Positions 18,726-27,030 of a DNA stretch of 45,363 nucleotides are shown here, one piece after another. Under the pieces are notes generated by a model. It worked only from the letters and a program-made list of their open reading frames with translations. It did no database searches and had not been told where the DNA came from. The position numbers and the translations under genes were made by a program. This DNA is from Nocardia veterana NBRC 100344 (lineage in GTDB: Bacteria; Actinomycetota; Actinomycetes; Mycobacteriales; Mycobacteriaceae), in the NCBI RefSeq assembly GCF_000308855.1, contig NZ_BAGM01000111.1:1-45363 (forward strand), read 5' to 3'. The stretch's first letter is position 1. Each line of letters starts with the position of its first letter.

Positions 18726-18984
18726 GGTGTTCGTTACTGCCGAACAGTGCAGGTGAGAGGCCTTTGCGGGCCACGTTCCGAGCAGCCTTCGCACATTCGC
18801 TTACATAGCCGGATCGAATGACGAAGCAATATCGAATGGCGAAAGATTCGACAGCCCGGACGAATCGAGGACCGAAATTCGAACCGGCGAAATCAGCGCG
18901 AGGACGGGTGTGGCATCCGGCCGGACCGAGCCGACCCGGGCGCGAAACGACCGCGATCATCCCCCGTCGGCGCGTCCGCGGGCC
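18726..18984. other. Intergenic region with no gene seen
   Basis: Between the secreted protein gene and the epoxide hydrolase about 400 bp lack a convincing gene. This part is less GC-rich than its neighbours. A 92-codon minus-strand frame (18682-18960) has no ribosome site, no domain and covers regulatory element B, so I do not call it. Confidence 0.5.
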
Positions 18985-18990
18985 TACAGT
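18985..18990 (+). promoter_or_regulatory. Predicted -10 element of the EphG-like gene (leaderless)
   Basis: TACAGT followed by 6 nt and the ATG at 18997; no ribosome site is visible, so the mRNA is predicted to begin at the start codon. Confidence 0.55.
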
Positions 18991-18996
18991 CTGACT

Positions 18997-19440
18997 ATGG
19001 CCGAACTACCGGAGCTACAGCAGAACGCCGTGACCACGGTGCGCGAATTCTTCGCCGCGATGGAGATGGGCGCGGTGAACGAGGCACTGGACCTGCTGGA
19101 TGCCGACATCGTGTGGAAGAACACCTCGCTGCCGGATATTCGCGGGATCCACCGCGTGGGCGCGGTCCTGCGCGGACTCGGTCGCGACGCCTTCGGCTTC
19201 CGTGCCGACATGCACCACATCGCCGCGGAGACCGGTGCCGCCCCCGCGGTCGAGGGCGAGACCGTGCTCACCGAACGCACCGACTACCTGCGCATGGGCC
19301 CGCTGGAGATCGAGTTCTGGGTGTGCGGCACCTTCGAACTGGTCGACGGCCGGATCACCCTGTGGCACGACCACTTCAGCTGGGAGAACGTCCTGCGCGG
19401 CACCGCGGCGGGACTGTGGAATCTGGTCCGCCGCCGCTGA
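18997..19440 (+). CDS. ephG: Limonene-1,2-epoxide hydrolase family protein (EphG-like)
   Basis: A 147-residue SnoaL/NTF2-fold epoxide hydrolase. The Asp-Arg-Asp catalytic set of the limonene epoxide hydrolase family is visible: R94 and D96 in VLTERTDYL, and D125 in GRITLWHDHFSW. The segment GPLEIEFWVCGTFELVDGRI closely resembles what I remember of mycobacterial EphG (Rv2740), so the natural substrate may be a sterol or fatty epoxide. It appears leaderless. It is convergent with desA2 across a hairpin. Confidence 0.88.
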   Translation: MAELPELQQNAVTTVREFFAAMEMGAVNEALDLLDADIVWKNTSLPDIRGIHRVGAVLRGLGRDAFGFRADMHHIAAETGAAPAVEGETVLTERTDYLRMGPLEIEFWVCGTFELVDGRITLWHDHFSWENVLRGTAAGLWNLVRRR

Positions 19441-19456
19441 CCGGGTGCCGCGGCGA

Positions 19457-19477
19457 ACACCGGGGCAACCCCGGTGT
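19457..19477. terminator. Hairpin between convergent ephG and desA2
   Basis: ACACCGGGG, CAA loop, CCCCGGTGT: a perfect 9-bp stem in the 90-bp convergent gap. There is no T run, so it may act as a structural 3' end or weak bidirectional terminator. Confidence 0.5.
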
Positions 19478-19530
19478 CGCATCGGTGCGGCCGTGGTGCG
19501 CAGCCGCGACCACGACCGCTCGGAAAATAA

Positions 19531-20388
19531 TCAGGGGCGCAGCTGCGCGACTTCGGCCCGCGCCGCTTCCCCTTCGGCCCCGAAATCATTGCGCGAGAAG
19601 ATGTTCCAGCGCTGCAGTAGCGGTGTGAAAACCAGCTCGCCGGCCCGCGCGGGCTCGTAGATCCCGGCCTCGGCCAGCACATCGGTGCTGTTGCGGCCAT
19701 CGGGCAGGGTCAGTTCGGGGACGCGGAACTCCGCGATCCGGTCCGCGATCGCCCGCATCGTCTGATCGGGGGTCAGCTCCAGCGCCGCGTCGACCAGATT
19801 CGCGAAGAACTCGGACTGTAGTTCGTCGTCGAGCGCGATTCGCTCGGCGATCGCGGTGACCATCGGATTCTCCTGCAGCGCCGCGATATTGCGATGCCGC
19901 ACCGCCGAGGCGGCCTCCTCGAACGCGCACAGTGCCAGCACGTCCAGCAGATGCATGGGCGGGCGGCGGAAGCCGGTGGTCATATGCGCCATCCGGGCTC
20001 GTTCCAGCTCCACCGGATCGACCGCGCGGGTCACCATCAGGTAGTTGCGGATGAGGATCTCGTGCCGGTTCTCCTCGGCCGTCCAGCGGCCGACCCAGCG
20101 CCACCACGGCCCGGTCCGCAGGTACTTACCGAGCTCCCGGTGATACGACGGCAAATTGTCGGCGATCAGCACGCTCACCGTGAGCGCCACCGCGGCAACC
20201 TCTCCGAGGGCGACCTGCTCCGGATCCCAGTCGACGCCACCGAGGAAGCCGAAGTTGCGTCCGTCGCTGAAGGGCACGTACTCATGCGGCTGCCAGCCGT
20301 CGGCCCGGTCGATATGACGCCGGAGATTGTCTTCCACCGCGCCGGCAAGCGATTCCAGCAGCTCACGGTCGGTCATCAGAGTTTGCAC
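19531..20388 (-). CDS. desA2: Acyl-ACP desaturase-family protein (DesA2-like)
   Basis: A 285-residue member of the soluble di-iron acyl-ACP desaturase fold. Conserved parts are LIADNLPSYHRELGKYL, RWTAEENRHEILIRNYL and FEEAASAVRHRN. The first helix has Ala76 where the canonical LTEDNLP has the Glu ligand. The last ligand helix reads DDELQSEFF (D188, Q191) instead of the usual D-E-x-L-H. E106-x-x-H109 and E158 are kept. Desaturase chemistry is therefore uncertain. The gene sits beside phoH2 and glyA as in mycobacteria (Rv1094), and is probably involved in mycolic acid or lipid synthesis. Confidence 0.88.
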   Translation of the reverse strand: MQTLMTDRELLESLAGAVEDNLRRHIDRADGWQPHEYVPFSDGRNFGFLGGVDWDPEQVALGEVAAVALTVSVLIADNLPSYHRELGKYLRTGPWWRWVGRWTAEENRHEILIRNYLMVTRAVDPVELERARMAHMTTGFRRPPMHLLDVLALCAFEEAASAVRHRNIAALQENPMVTAIAERIALDDELQSEFFANLVDAALELTPDQTMRAIADRIAEFRVPELTLPDGRNSTDVLAEAGIYEPARAGELVFTPLLQRWNIFSRNDFGAEGEAARAEVAQLRP

Positions 20389-20510
20389 CCGGACAACCTA
20401 CCGACTGTTCGCCCGGAGCGGGGAAATTTGCGTCCCACACCGTGCGATACACAGCGGCGCGGCCGCGAGACCGTGATCCGGTCCCGCGGCCGCGGAGGTA
20501 CACCCATGGG

Positions 20511-21107
20511 CTACTTGGTTGTCACCGTGGTCTGACGGTCCGACGAGTTCCAGGTGATCGTGCCGCCGGTGAAGTCGCTCTCCTTACCGGTCGGGTTGTC
20601 CTTCTCGTCGCTGGTCGGGTAGCCGAGCTTGCCGTTCACTCCGCCGTTGCCCTCCCATGCCTGGCGGATGTCGCCCCACACCACGTGCGCGTCGGTCTGC
20701 TCGCTCCAGCAGATCGCGCCGCCGGTGAACTCCTGGCACGAGCCGCCGTTCGGGCCGTTGACCGAGGCGCCGGTGGGCTCACCGAGCGGGCTCTGCACCC
20801 CGCCCATCTCGGTGTACTTGGTGAGGATGTGGCCGGAAACGGTGATCTCCTGGCCGTTCTGAGTGGCGATCTTGGTCTCCGATGCCGCGGCACTGCCGGA
20901 CGGCGTCTCCCCGGAGGTGTTGGTGCCCGAGGCCATCGGGGCCGACGTCTCGGTGCCCGAAGCCATCGCGCCGGTGGTTTCGGTCATCCCGGCATGCGTG
21001 CTCGTCCCCGAGCTGTTGTTGTCGTTGCTACAGGCGGCAGTGAACAGCAGTGCCGTTCCGGCGAAAGCCATCACGACAGCGGCGGAGCGTCGAGCGAAGT
21101 GGTGCAT
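20511..21107 (-). CDS. LGFP-repeat lipoprotein
   Basis: A 198-residue protein. Signal peptide with lipobox FTAAC (Cys about residue 24), so it is predicted to be lipid-anchored outside the membrane. A Ser/Thr/Gly-rich linker with repeated MASGTxTS units (residues 25-75) follows, then two LGFP-type repeats: KYTEMGGVQSPLGEPTG and WEGNGGVNGKLGYPTSDE. LGFP repeats are thought to bind the mycolyl-arabinogalactan cell wall. The ATG at 21107 is 6 nt from AGAGG; the ATG at 21113 is too close to it. Confidence 0.85.
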   Translation of the reverse strand: MHHFARRSAAVVMAFAGTALLFTAACSNDNNSSGTSTHAGMTETTGAMASGTETSAPMASGTNTSGETPSGSAAASETKIATQNGQEITVSGHILTKYTEMGGVQSPLGEPTGASVNGPNGGSCQEFTGGAICWSEQTDAHVVWGDIRQAWEGNGGVNGKLGYPTSDEKDNPTGKESDFTGGTITWNSSDRQTTVTTK

Positions 21108-21329
21108 GTCCATCCTCTCGAAGGTGAGAGCCGGTGGCGCCGCGGCTGCGACGCCACCGACCGTCAGGCCAGCGCTCGGGCTACGGTTCGGCGAATCGAT
21201 TGTGAAACACCGACAACCGCTCCGAACAGGGTTCTTGCGGAAATATACCCGCCACCGTGTGGGATGAACCATATTCCGAATGTTTGCTGGCCCACACCTT
21301 TTCCCGCCCGCGCTCGGTCGGCGGGATTG

Positions 21330-21352
21330 CCCGAACGCCTCAGGCGTTCGGG
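21330..21352 (-). terminator. Hairpin enclosing the phoH stop codon
   Basis: CCCGAACGCC, TCA, GGCGTTCGGG: a perfect 10-bp stem whose 3-nt loop is the phoH stop codon (TGA on the minus strand). There is no T run after it. Confidence 0.55.
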
Positions 21353-22719
21353 CCGTACTCCTCCAGCATCTCGGTGACCAGCGCGGCGATCGGCGAGCGC
21401 TCGCTGCGAGTCAGGGTGACATGGGCGAACAGCGGATGGCCCTTGAGCTTCTCGATCACCGCGGCCACCCCGTCGTGCCGGCCGACCCGCAGGTTGTCGC
21501 GCTGGGCGACATCGTGCGTCAGCACCACCCGGGAGCCACTGCCCAATCGGCTGAGCACGGTGAGCAGCACATTGCGTTCCAGCGACTGCGCCTCGTCCAC
21601 GATCACGAACGAATCGTGCAGCGACCGGCCCCGAATGTGGGTGAGCGGCAACACCTCCAGCATGCCGCGGGAGAGCACCTCCTCCATCACCTCCGGGCTG
21701 GCCAGCCCGTCCAGGGTGTCGAAGACCGCCTGCGCCCAGGGGCCCATCTTCTCGCTCTCGCTGCCCGGCAGGTAGCCCAGCTCCTGGCCGCCCACCGCAT
21801 ACAGCGGCCGGAAGACCACGACCTTGCGCTGAGAACGCCGTTCCAGCACCGCCTCCAGTCCGGCGGTCAGAGCCAGCGCCGATTTACCGGTACCGGCCTT
21901 ACCGCCCAGGGAGACGATGCCCACGCTCTCGTCGAGCAGCAGATCCAGGGCGATGCGCTGTTCGGCCGACCGGCCGTGCAGGCCGAAGGCTTCCCTATCG
22001 CCGCGGACCAACTGCACTCGCTTGTCCGGCGTCACCCGGGCCAGCGCGCTGCCGTTGGTGCCGAGCAGTCGAATTCCGGTGTGGCAGGGCAGGTCCCGGG
22101 CCTCGTCCAGATCGACGACCGATTCGGCGTAGAGCCGGTCGACGACGGCGGCGGAGACATCCAGTTCGGTCATTCCGGTCCAACCGGAGATGACCACGTC
22201 CTGTGCGTGATATTCCTCGGCCGGCAGGCCCACCGCGCCCGCCTTTACCCGCAGCGGAATGTCCTTGGACACCAACACCACCCGCTGCCCTTCCGCGGCC
22301 AGATTGAGCGCGCAGGCCAGGATCCGGGAATCGTTGGTGTCGGTACGGAACCCGACCGGCAGCACCGCGGGATCGGTGTGATTCAACTCCACCTGCAGCG
22401 TGCCGCCGTCCGTGCCGATCGGAACCCGCTGATCCAGCCGGCTGTGTGCCAGGCGGAGATCGTCGAGGTTGCGCAGGGCTTCGCGGGCGAACCAGCCGAG
22501 TTCGTGATGGTGCCGTTTGGCCTCCAATTCGCTGATCACCACCAGCGGCAACACCACGTGGTGTTCGCCGAAGCGCGTCATGGCCCAGGGGTCGGACAAC
22601 AACACGGAGGTGTCGATCACGAAGGATTTGCGGGGCGAGGTGCCGGCTCCCTTTCCGGAGCCTCCGCTCTTGCCGGAGCGGGCTTTCGAGGGAGCGATGA
22701 CGGAGCGTGCATCAGTCAC
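21340..22719 (-). CDS. phoH2: PIN-PhoH ATPase (PhoH2)
   Basis: A 459-residue fusion of an N-terminal PIN-type RNase domain and a C-terminal PhoH ATPase/helicase domain. The PIN start is FVIDTSVLLSDPWAM, with later acidic residues near DTNDSRILACALNL. The ATPase has Walker A (GGKAGTGKSALALTAG) and Walker B (DSFVIVDEAQSL). Mycobacterial homologues are described as RNA helicase/ribonuclease. The GTG at 22719 has AAGGAG 6 nt upstream, which favours it over the ATG at 22746. Between this gene and 23022 there is a short hairpin (GGGCCGG-GTA-CCGGCCC, 22800-22816) and no gene. Confidence 0.93.
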   Translation of the reverse strand: MTDARSVIAPSKARSGKSGGSGKGAGTSPRKSFVIDTSVLLSDPWAMTRFGEHHVVLPLVVISELEAKRHHHELGWFAREALRNLDDLRLAHSRLDQRVPIGTDGGTLQVELNHTDPAVLPVGFRTDTNDSRILACALNLAAEGQRVVLVSKDIPLRVKAGAVGLPAEEYHAQDVVISGWTGMTELDVSAAVVDRLYAESVVDLDEARDLPCHTGIRLLGTNGSALARVTPDKRVQLVRGDREAFGLHGRSAEQRIALDLLLDESVGIVSLGGKAGTGKSALALTAGLEAVLERRSQRKVVVFRPLYAVGGQELGYLPGSESEKMGPWAQAVFDTLDGLASPEVMEEVLSRGMLEVLPLTHIRGRSLHDSFVIVDEAQSLERNVLLTVLSRLGSGSRVVLTHDVAQRDNLRVGRHDGVAAVIEKLKGHPLFAHVTLTRSERSPIAALVTEMLEEYGPNA

Positions 22720-23009
22720 GGTGGGCTCCTTTGTTGTCCGTGCCATACCCGCACGGACGTTCTCGCTGGGCCGGTCCGCCCTGGGGTCAAACGACCCGAG
22801 GGCCGGGTACCGGCCCCCTCGTACTGAGTTGCTCAGCCACGATCAGGACCTCCCGGACGAGCCACACCGACGCGGCTCGCACTTCGACGGTACTGCGGTT
22901 TCGCGATTCCGGCTCCCGAGATGACAGGCGTGTCGATGAACAAGTAGTTAACGCCGACCAGTAGCTATCGGTCAGCTACAAGGTTGCCCGCGGTGGTGAC
23001 CGAACCCGC

Positions 23010-23015
23010 TAGAGT
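23010..23015 (+). promoter_or_regulatory. Predicted -10 element (leaderless) of the 90-residue protein gene
   Basis: TAGAGT followed by 6 nt and ATG 23022. There is no ribosome site. TTGCCC at 22984 could be a distant -35. Confidence 0.5.
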
Positions 23016-23021
23016 CGGTAC

Positions 23022-23294
23022 ATGAGCGATGTCGCGGAGCTGGAGAAGCTGTCGTCGAAGGAACTGCACGATCGGGCGGTCAAATACGCGGTGCGCCACG
23101 GCGATGTGAAGTTCCTGTGGCGCCTGCTCGAACAGATTCCGGCCGCCCAGGCGGCGACCGGCGATATCGGCGAGAGCGAGGCCGACATCAAATACGTACT
23201 GCCCATGCTCGACGACTACGTGCACGCCGGCGAGGGCAAGATAGCCGAGGCGTTGCGCCCGCTGTACATCGAATATCTCAGCACCCGGGACTGA
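23022..23294 (+). CDS. Conserved hypothetical protein, 90 residues
   Basis: A small, acidic, mostly helical soluble protein: SDVAELEKLSSKELHDRAV, then RHGDVKFLWRLLEQIPAAQA and a C-terminal KIAEALRPLYIEYLSTRD. No domain that I can name. Codon usage and base composition match the neighbours and the promoter is well placed, so it looks like a real backbone gene. It is convergent with the P450 gene, whose stop lies 3 nt away. Confidence 0.8.
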   Translation: MSDVAELEKLSSKELHDRAVKYAVRHGDVKFLWRLLEQIPAAQAATGDIGESEADIKYVLPMLDDYVHAGEGKIAEALRPLYIEYLSTRD

Positions 23295-23297
23295 CCA

Positions 23298-24497
23298 CTA
23301 CCAGGTGACCGGCAGGCGGTCCACGCCGTGGATACCCGTACCCTGCCGCAACTCGATGTCGACGGGATCGACCGCGAGGCGCAACGTCGGAAAGCGAGAA
23401 GCCAAGGCGGGCAGGGCTACTCGCATTTCGACTCGCGCCAGCTGCTGACCGAGGCACAGATGTGCGCCGTGCCCGAAACCCAGATGGCCCATCGCATCGC
23501 GCCGCACATCCAATACATCGGGATCGTCGAACCGTGCCGGATCGCGGTTGGCTGCCTGCAGTGACACGGCGACGGTCTCCCCCGCCCCGATGACCTGCCC
23601 GTTCACCTCGACATCGGTCAGCGCGACCCGGGTCGCGGTGTGCGCCACGGACAGATACCGCATCAGCTCCTCCACCGCGCCCGCGGCGAGACCGGGTTCG
23701 GCGCACAGCAGGTCGAATTGGTCGCGGTGGGTCAGCAGGGCATAGGTGCCCAGGGCGAGCATGTTCGCGGTGGTGTCCAGCCCGGCGGCGAGCAGGAATG
23801 CGCCGACACCGGCCAACTCGTCGAAAGTCAACTCCCCGCTCGCGGCGAGATCGCCGAGCAGATCGTCCGTAGGCTCGGACATCTTGTCCCGCACCAGGTC
23901 TCGCAGGTACGCGGTCATCGATTCATAGGCGGCATAGGATTGTTCGGGCGTGGCGTCGACGCCGCCCATGGCGGCCGCCATGCGCTGGAAGGACACTTCG
24001 TCGTCGAAGGGGATGCCGAGCAGCCGGCAGATGGTGAGCGCCGGAATCGGAAATGCGAAGGCCTGCACCAGATCCACCGATTCTTCGCATCGAGCTATGG
24101 CGTCGAGCCGATCGGCGGTGATCCGCTCGATGCCCTCGGTGAGCAGGCGCATCCGCCGGGCGGTGAACTTTCCCGCCAGCAGTCTGCGATAGCGCGTGTG
24201 CTCGGGAGCGTCGATACCGGTCAGATCGCCGAGCGGGGCGGGTGGAATCGCACCGATATCGGCGAAGGGATAGTGCGCCAGCTCGACGCGCGAACTGAAT
24301 CGCGGATCCGCCAGAATCGCCCGCGCGGTGTCGTATCCGGTGGCGAGCCGGCCGCGGTGACCGTCCGGAAACAGCATGCGCTGCAACGGATTGCGCGCAC
24401 GCAACTCGGCGAGGCCGGCCGGTGGGTCGAACGGACAACCGGAGGGGCGGTCGGTGGGCAGTCGGACCGGTTCCGAGGGGGCTTCGGGGAGGGACAT
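23298..24497 (-). CDS. Cytochrome P450
   Basis: A 399-residue soluble bacterial P450. The heme ligand Cys348 is in FGHGAHLCLGQQLAR, the ExxR motif is EELMRYL and the oxygen-activating I-helix segment is FLLAAGLDTTANM. The N-terminal GCPFDPPAGL is usual for actinobacterial P450s of the CYP105/CYP107 kind. The ATG at 24497 has GGAG about 8 nt upstream; a GTG at 24515 is an alternative. No ferredoxin is adjacent, so redox partners are elsewhere. It is divergent from an unusual regulator across a region rich in TGCAAC sites, suggesting direct control. The substrate is unknown. Confidence 0.95.
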   Translation of the reverse strand: MSLPEAPSEPVRLPTDRPSGCPFDPPAGLAELRARNPLQRMLFPDGHRGRLATGYDTARAILADPRFSSRVELAHYPFADIGAIPPAPLGDLTGIDAPEHTRYRRLLAGKFTARRMRLLTEGIERITADRLDAIARCEESVDLVQAFAFPIPALTICRLLGIPFDDEVSFQRMAAAMGGVDATPEQSYAAYESMTAYLRDLVRDKMSEPTDDLLGDLAASGELTFDELAGVGAFLLAAGLDTTANMLALGTYALLTHRDQFDLLCAEPGLAAGAVEELMRYLSVAHTATRVALTDVEVNGQVIGAGETVAVSLQAANRDPARFDDPDVLDVRRDAMGHLGFGHGAHLCLGQQLARVEMRVALPALASRFPTLRLAVDPVDIELRQGTGIHGVDRLPVTW

Positions 24498-24514
24498 GGC
24501 GAGCGCTCCGTTCA

Positions 24515-24694
24515 CTGTTCGGACTGAACAGAACGCTACGTTGCATTCAACAATTCAACAACGCTACGGGCGCGGGATTGAGCCCTTATACGCTGGTAAA
24601 TAGCAGATATATCAGTGCAACCGGCCTGCCGATCAATGCAACGGAGTGAGACGCCCGTTGCAATGATGGAGTCTTCGCGGACATACTGTGCAAC
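24515..24694. promoter_or_regulatory. Divergent control region with clustered TGCAAC sites
   Basis: Five TGCAAC/GTTGCA hexamers lie between the P450 and the regulator: 24540-24545 (minus), 24616-24621, 24637-24642, 24657-24662 (minus) and 24689-24694. The third and fourth form a perfect inverted repeat TGCAACGG, 10 nt, CCGTTGCA. Spacings of 20-21 bp put three sites on one DNA face. A separate inverted repeat CTGTTC-GGACT-GAACAG (24515-24531) lies just upstream of the P450 start. Confidence 0.7.
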
Positions 24695-24726
24695 GACCGT
24701 GCGACGACGACCGACCAGGAGACGAA

Positions 24727-25446
24727 ATGCCCGGCGGCAGGCTGACCGCGAACGATCGCCGGCGAATCGCCGAAGGACTCGCGGAGCATCTGGGCTACGC
24801 CGAAATCGCGCGACGGATCGGCCGGCCCACCTCCACCGTCAGCCGGGAGGTCAACCGCAACGGCGGACCGGGCCGCTATCGGCCCGAACGCGCCCAACGC
24901 GCCACCGATTCCCGCGCCCGCCGCCCGCGCAAGCACGAAATCCACAGGCCCGCACTATCTTCGGCGCCGAAGCCCACCCCGGTGGACGACGGGATCGCGG
25001 CGTACACCGGCGAGCTCACCGACGTTCTGGTCCGGACCGGGGTGCCGCGGACCGGCGCGGCGATCGTGGCACGACTGATTCTCAGCGAAACCGGCAGCAG
25101 CAGCGCGGCCGAACTGGCCGCGGCCCTGCGGGTGAGCCCGGCGACGATCTCCACCGCGGTCGCGACGCTCGAAGCGCACGAACTGATTCGGCGAAGCCAT
25201 GAGCCCGGCACCCGCCGCGACCGTTACACCCTCGACACCGCCGTCTGGTATCGCACCACCATGGCGGGGGTCCGCGCCAACCACACCCTCACCGAGACCG
25301 CGCGCCGCGGCGCGGAATTGCTACCCTCCGGCACCGCGGCCGGGGCGCGCATTCGCGCAATGGCCGCCTACCTGGAGCACATCGGCGCAGATATGGAGCG
25401 CTCGGCTCGCCGCTGGCGCCATCTCCTCGACGCCGCATCGTCCTGA
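24727..25446 (+). CDS. Two-HTH regulator: IS30-type N-terminal HTH fused to GbsR/MarR-type winged helix
   Basis: A 239-residue protein. Residues about 1-50 (RRRIAEGLAEHLGYAEIARR, then IGRPTSTVSREVNRNGG and GRYRPERAQ) look like the HTH_38 domain at the front of IS30-family transposases. After a basic linker, residues about 80-220 form a MarR/GbsR-type domain (TGSSSAAELAAALRVSPATI, then STAVATLEAHELIRRS and RRDRYTLD). No transposase DDE domain follows. The ATG at 24727 has AGGAGA upstream; a GTG at 24688 is an alternative. It is divergent from the P450 and is presumably the protein binding the TGCAAC cluster. Confidence 0.88.
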   Translation: MPGGRLTANDRRRIAEGLAEHLGYAEIARRIGRPTSTVSREVNRNGGPGRYRPERAQRATDSRARRPRKHEIHRPALSSAPKPTPVDDGIAAYTGELTDVLVRTGVPRTGAAIVARLILSETGSSSAAELAAALRVSPATISTAVATLEAHELIRRSHEPGTRRDRYTLDTAVWYRTTMAGVRANHTLTETARRGAELLPSGTAAGARIRAMAAYLEHIGADMERSARRWRHLLDAASS

Positions 25447-25518
25447 TCGCTCGAACCCCCTCGGCGACGAGTACGGTCCGCACCGGATCGGCAGCGAGCG
25501 GCGCCGGTAAACGAAACG

Positions 25519-25552
25519 AACCGGCCGCGGGCCGATGGCACCGCGGCCGGTT
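25519..25552 (-). terminator. glyA terminator
   Basis: AACCGGCCGCGG, 10-nt loop, CCGCGGCCGGTT: a perfect 12-bp stem 13 nt beyond the glyA stop. A T-rich stretch follows on the minus strand, so it mainly serves glyA but also lies beyond the convergent regulator. Confidence 0.85.
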
Positions 25553-25564
25553 GGTTGGGGTAGC

Positions 25565-26863
25565 TCAGCCGAGCAGCTTCCAGTCCTCCAGGCCCTCGTA
25601 GAGCGGGAAGTCCCGGGCCAGCTTGGACACTCGCGCCCGCAGCGCGGCCAGATCGGCCTTCCCGGCCAGCGCGGTGGCGATGATGTCGGCGACCTCGGTG
25701 AATTCGGCATCGCCGAAGCCGCGGGTGGCCAGTGCGGCGGTGCCGATGCGCAGGCCGGAGGTGACCATCGGCGGGCGCGGATCGAACGGAACGGCGTTGC
25801 GGTTCACCGTGATTCCGACCTCGTGCAGCAGATCCTCACCCTGCTGGCCGTCCATCTGCGAGTTGCGCAGATCCACCAAGACCAGGTGCACATCGGTGCC
25901 GCCGGTGAGAACCGTGACGCCGTTACCGGCGACATCGGCCCCGCCGAGGCGTTCGGCCAGGATCTTGGCGCCGGACAGGGTGCGCTCCTGCCGCTGCTTG
26001 AACTCCTCGGTTCCGGCGATCTTGAAGGCCGCCGCCTTGGCCGCGATCACATGCATGAGCGGGCCGCCCTGCTGACCGGGGAAGACAGCGCTGTTGAGCT
26101 TCTTCGCGTACTCCTGCTTGGCGAGGATCACACCGGACCGCGGTCCGCCGAGCGTCTTGTGCACGGTCGAGGACACCACATCGGCGTGCGGCACCGGCGA
26201 GGGGTGCAGCCCGGCCGCGACCAGGCCCGCGAAATGCGCCATATCGACCCACAGGTAGGCGCCGACCTCGTCGGCGATCTCCCGGAAGGCCGCGAAGTCG
26301 AGGTGCCGCGGGTAGGCCGACCAGCCGGCGACGATCACCTTCGGCCGGACCTCGCGCGCCTGCTTGCGCAGCTCGTCCATATCGACCCGGTGGTCTTCCT
26401 TGCTCACGCCGTAGGCGTGCACCTCGTACAGCTTGCCGGAGAAGTTCAGCCGCATGCCGTGGGTGAGGTGACCGCCGTGCGCCAGGTCCAGACCGAGCAG
26501 CTTCTCGCCGGGATTCATCAGCGACATCAGGACCGCGGCATTGGCCTGGGCCCCGGAATGTGGCTGCACGTTCGCGAATTCGGCGCCGAAGAGCTCCTTG
26601 ACCCGCTCGCGCGCCAGGTTCTCGACCACGTCGACGTGCTCACAGCCGCCGTAGTAGCGCCGGCCGGGGTACCCCTCGGCGTACTTGTTGGTCAGCACGC
26701 TGCCCTGCGCCTGCAGCACCGCGCGCGGCACGAAGTTCTCCGAGGCGATCATCTCGAGGGTGTCGCGCTCACGGGCGAGCTCGCCCGCCATCGCGGCGGC
26801 GAGCTCGGGATCGAGATCGGCGAGCGATTGGGTGTTGACAGAAGCGGCGGTCGTCTGGGTCAC
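25565..26863 (-). CDS. glyA: Serine hydroxymethyltransferase
   Basis: A PLP enzyme that converts serine plus tetrahydrofolate to glycine and 5,10-methylene-THF. Lys236 in DVVSSTVHKTLGGPRSG is the PLP Schiff-base residue. Other blocks are ENFVPRAVLQAQGSVLTNKY, EGYPGRRYYGG and VQPHSGAQANAA. It is 432 residues, full length. It has the same position as mycobacterial glyA1, between coaA and desA2, but here a P450/regulator pair separates it from phoH2. Confidence 0.97.
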   Translation of the reverse strand: MTQTTAASVNTQSLADLDPELAAAMAGELARERDTLEMIASENFVPRAVLQAQGSVLTNKYAEGYPGRRYYGGCEHVDVVENLARERVKELFGAEFANVQPHSGAQANAAVLMSLMNPGEKLLGLDLAHGGHLTHGMRLNFSGKLYEVHAYGVSKEDHRVDMDELRKQAREVRPKVIVAGWSAYPRHLDFAAFREIADEVGAYLWVDMAHFAGLVAAGLHPSPVPHADVVSSTVHKTLGGPRSGVILAKQEYAKKLNSAVFPGQQGGPLMHVIAAKAAAFKIAGTEEFKQRQERTLSGAKILAERLGGADVAGNGVTVLTGGTDVHLVLVDLRNSQMDGQQGEDLLHEVGITVNRNAVPFDPRPPMVTSGLRIGTAALATRGFGDAEFTEVADIIATALAGKADLAALRARVSKLARDFPLYEGLEDWKLLG

Positions 26864-27030
26864 GCGGACAGTCTATGTGGTGGCCACTGCGGGACCCGAA
26901 GTGCCCGGACGTCGCGGCTCACCCGCCTGCTAACCGAATGCCCGGGCCCGCCGATACCCCGGAGGGAGCCGAGCCTATCTCGCGAGCCCGGCGGCCCGAC
27001 CGTCCGTCGCCGATACCGAGGAGGAGCCCC

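Noticed and set aside
18682..18960. 92-codon minus-strand frame in the ephG upstream region
   Set aside because: No ribosome site or recognisable domain and it overlaps the shared regulatory element.
24727..24880. IS30 transposase fragment or insertion sequence
   Set aside because: Only the HTH resembles IS30; the frame continues into a MarR-type domain, with no catalytic DDE part or terminal inverted repeats.
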